From Micromonospora orduensis (GTDB taxonomy: Bacteria; Actinomycetota; Actinomycetes; Mycobacteriales; Micromonosporaceae), in the NCBI RefSeq assembly GCF_006228125.1, contig NZ_VDFY01000143.1:1-61070 (forward strand): a DNA stretch of 61,070 nt, read 5' to 3'. A program made the translations under genes and the position numbers. Shown here one piece after another: positions 61,050-61,070 of this stretch. Numbering within the stretch: position 1 is the first letter of the stretch; every line of letters begins with the position of its first letter. A model generated the notes under the pieces. That model searched no databases. It had not been told where the DNA came from and worked only from the letters and a program-made list of their open reading frames with translations.

Positions 61050-61070
61050 CCGGGAGAGGGGGAGCGGGAG

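Overview
The window looks like chromosomal DNA of a high-GC actinomycete, most likely a Micromonospora or a close Micromonosporaceae relative. Evidence: very GC-rich codon usage throughout; actinobacterial marker genes (whiA, rbpA, opcA, a mycothiol-dependent isomerase-family protein, an XRE/DUF5753 regulator); several leaderless-looking starts; and the uvrC / rapZ-yvcK-whiA / gap-pgk-tpiA-secG-rbpA / pgl-opcA-zwf-pgi-tal-tkt / ctaB-ctaA / sufRBDCSU series, which is a known actinobacterial gene order. Genus assignment is inference; no 16S rRNA or tRNA gene was seen.

Layout. 1-25 kb is mixed and mostly accessory: an AraC regulator cut by the left edge, a VOC protein, an XRE regulator, a small monooxygenase, terC behind a convincing yybP-ykoY manganese riboswitch, a murein-peptide pair (NlpC/P60 endopeptidase and dipeptide epimerase), a tyrosine phosphatase, a lysoplasmalogenase-like membrane protein, a class A beta-lactamase-fold protein, typA, a DedA-PAP2 fusion, a lytic transglycosylase lipoprotein, an MMPL exporter divergent from marR, a CocE-type hydrolase, an orphan endolysin-like protein, an arsR-MFS pair with a striking operator, a cold-shock protein, a methyltransferase, a second DedA protein, an MBL hydrolase, an MDMPI-type protein and rsgA. 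25-31 kb holds uvrA, a Tat-exported Rieske lipoprotein and uvrC. 31-34.4 kb is a break in the usual uvrC-rapZ neighbourhood: 0.8 kb without a credible gene, a secreted C39-like peptidase, and recQ on the opposite strand.

34.5-41.7 kb is the rapZ-yvcK-whiA group, then lower glycolysis (gap, pgk, tpiA), secG and rbpA. 41.7-50.1 kb on the minus strand is the pentose-phosphate block tkt-tal-pgi-zwf-opcA with pgl behind a strong hairpin; the first five are nearly or actually overlapping and look like one operon. ctaB (heme O synthase) is divergent from tkt, and ctaA (heme A synthase) is divergent from sufR. 54.1-60.9 kb is a complete SUF iron-sulfur operon (sufR-sufB-sufD-Rieske ferredoxin-sufC-sufS-sufU-sufT-like) with autoregulatory promoter signals at its head and a 17-bp stem terminator at its end.

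No integrase, transposase, CRISPR array, prophage or antibiotic gene cluster was found. The most interesting material is regulatory and structural: the terC riboswitch with a visible Shine-Dalgarno-sequestering option, a small upstream ORF coupled to rsgA, paired operators at arsR, a palindrome inside the leaderless sufR promoter, two families of dispersed palindromic repeats, a DedA-PAP2 fusion whose PAP2 catalytic residues are gone, and a noncoding leader with repeated ACCTGT hexamers before a small conserved gene. I found no clearly new multi-gene system.
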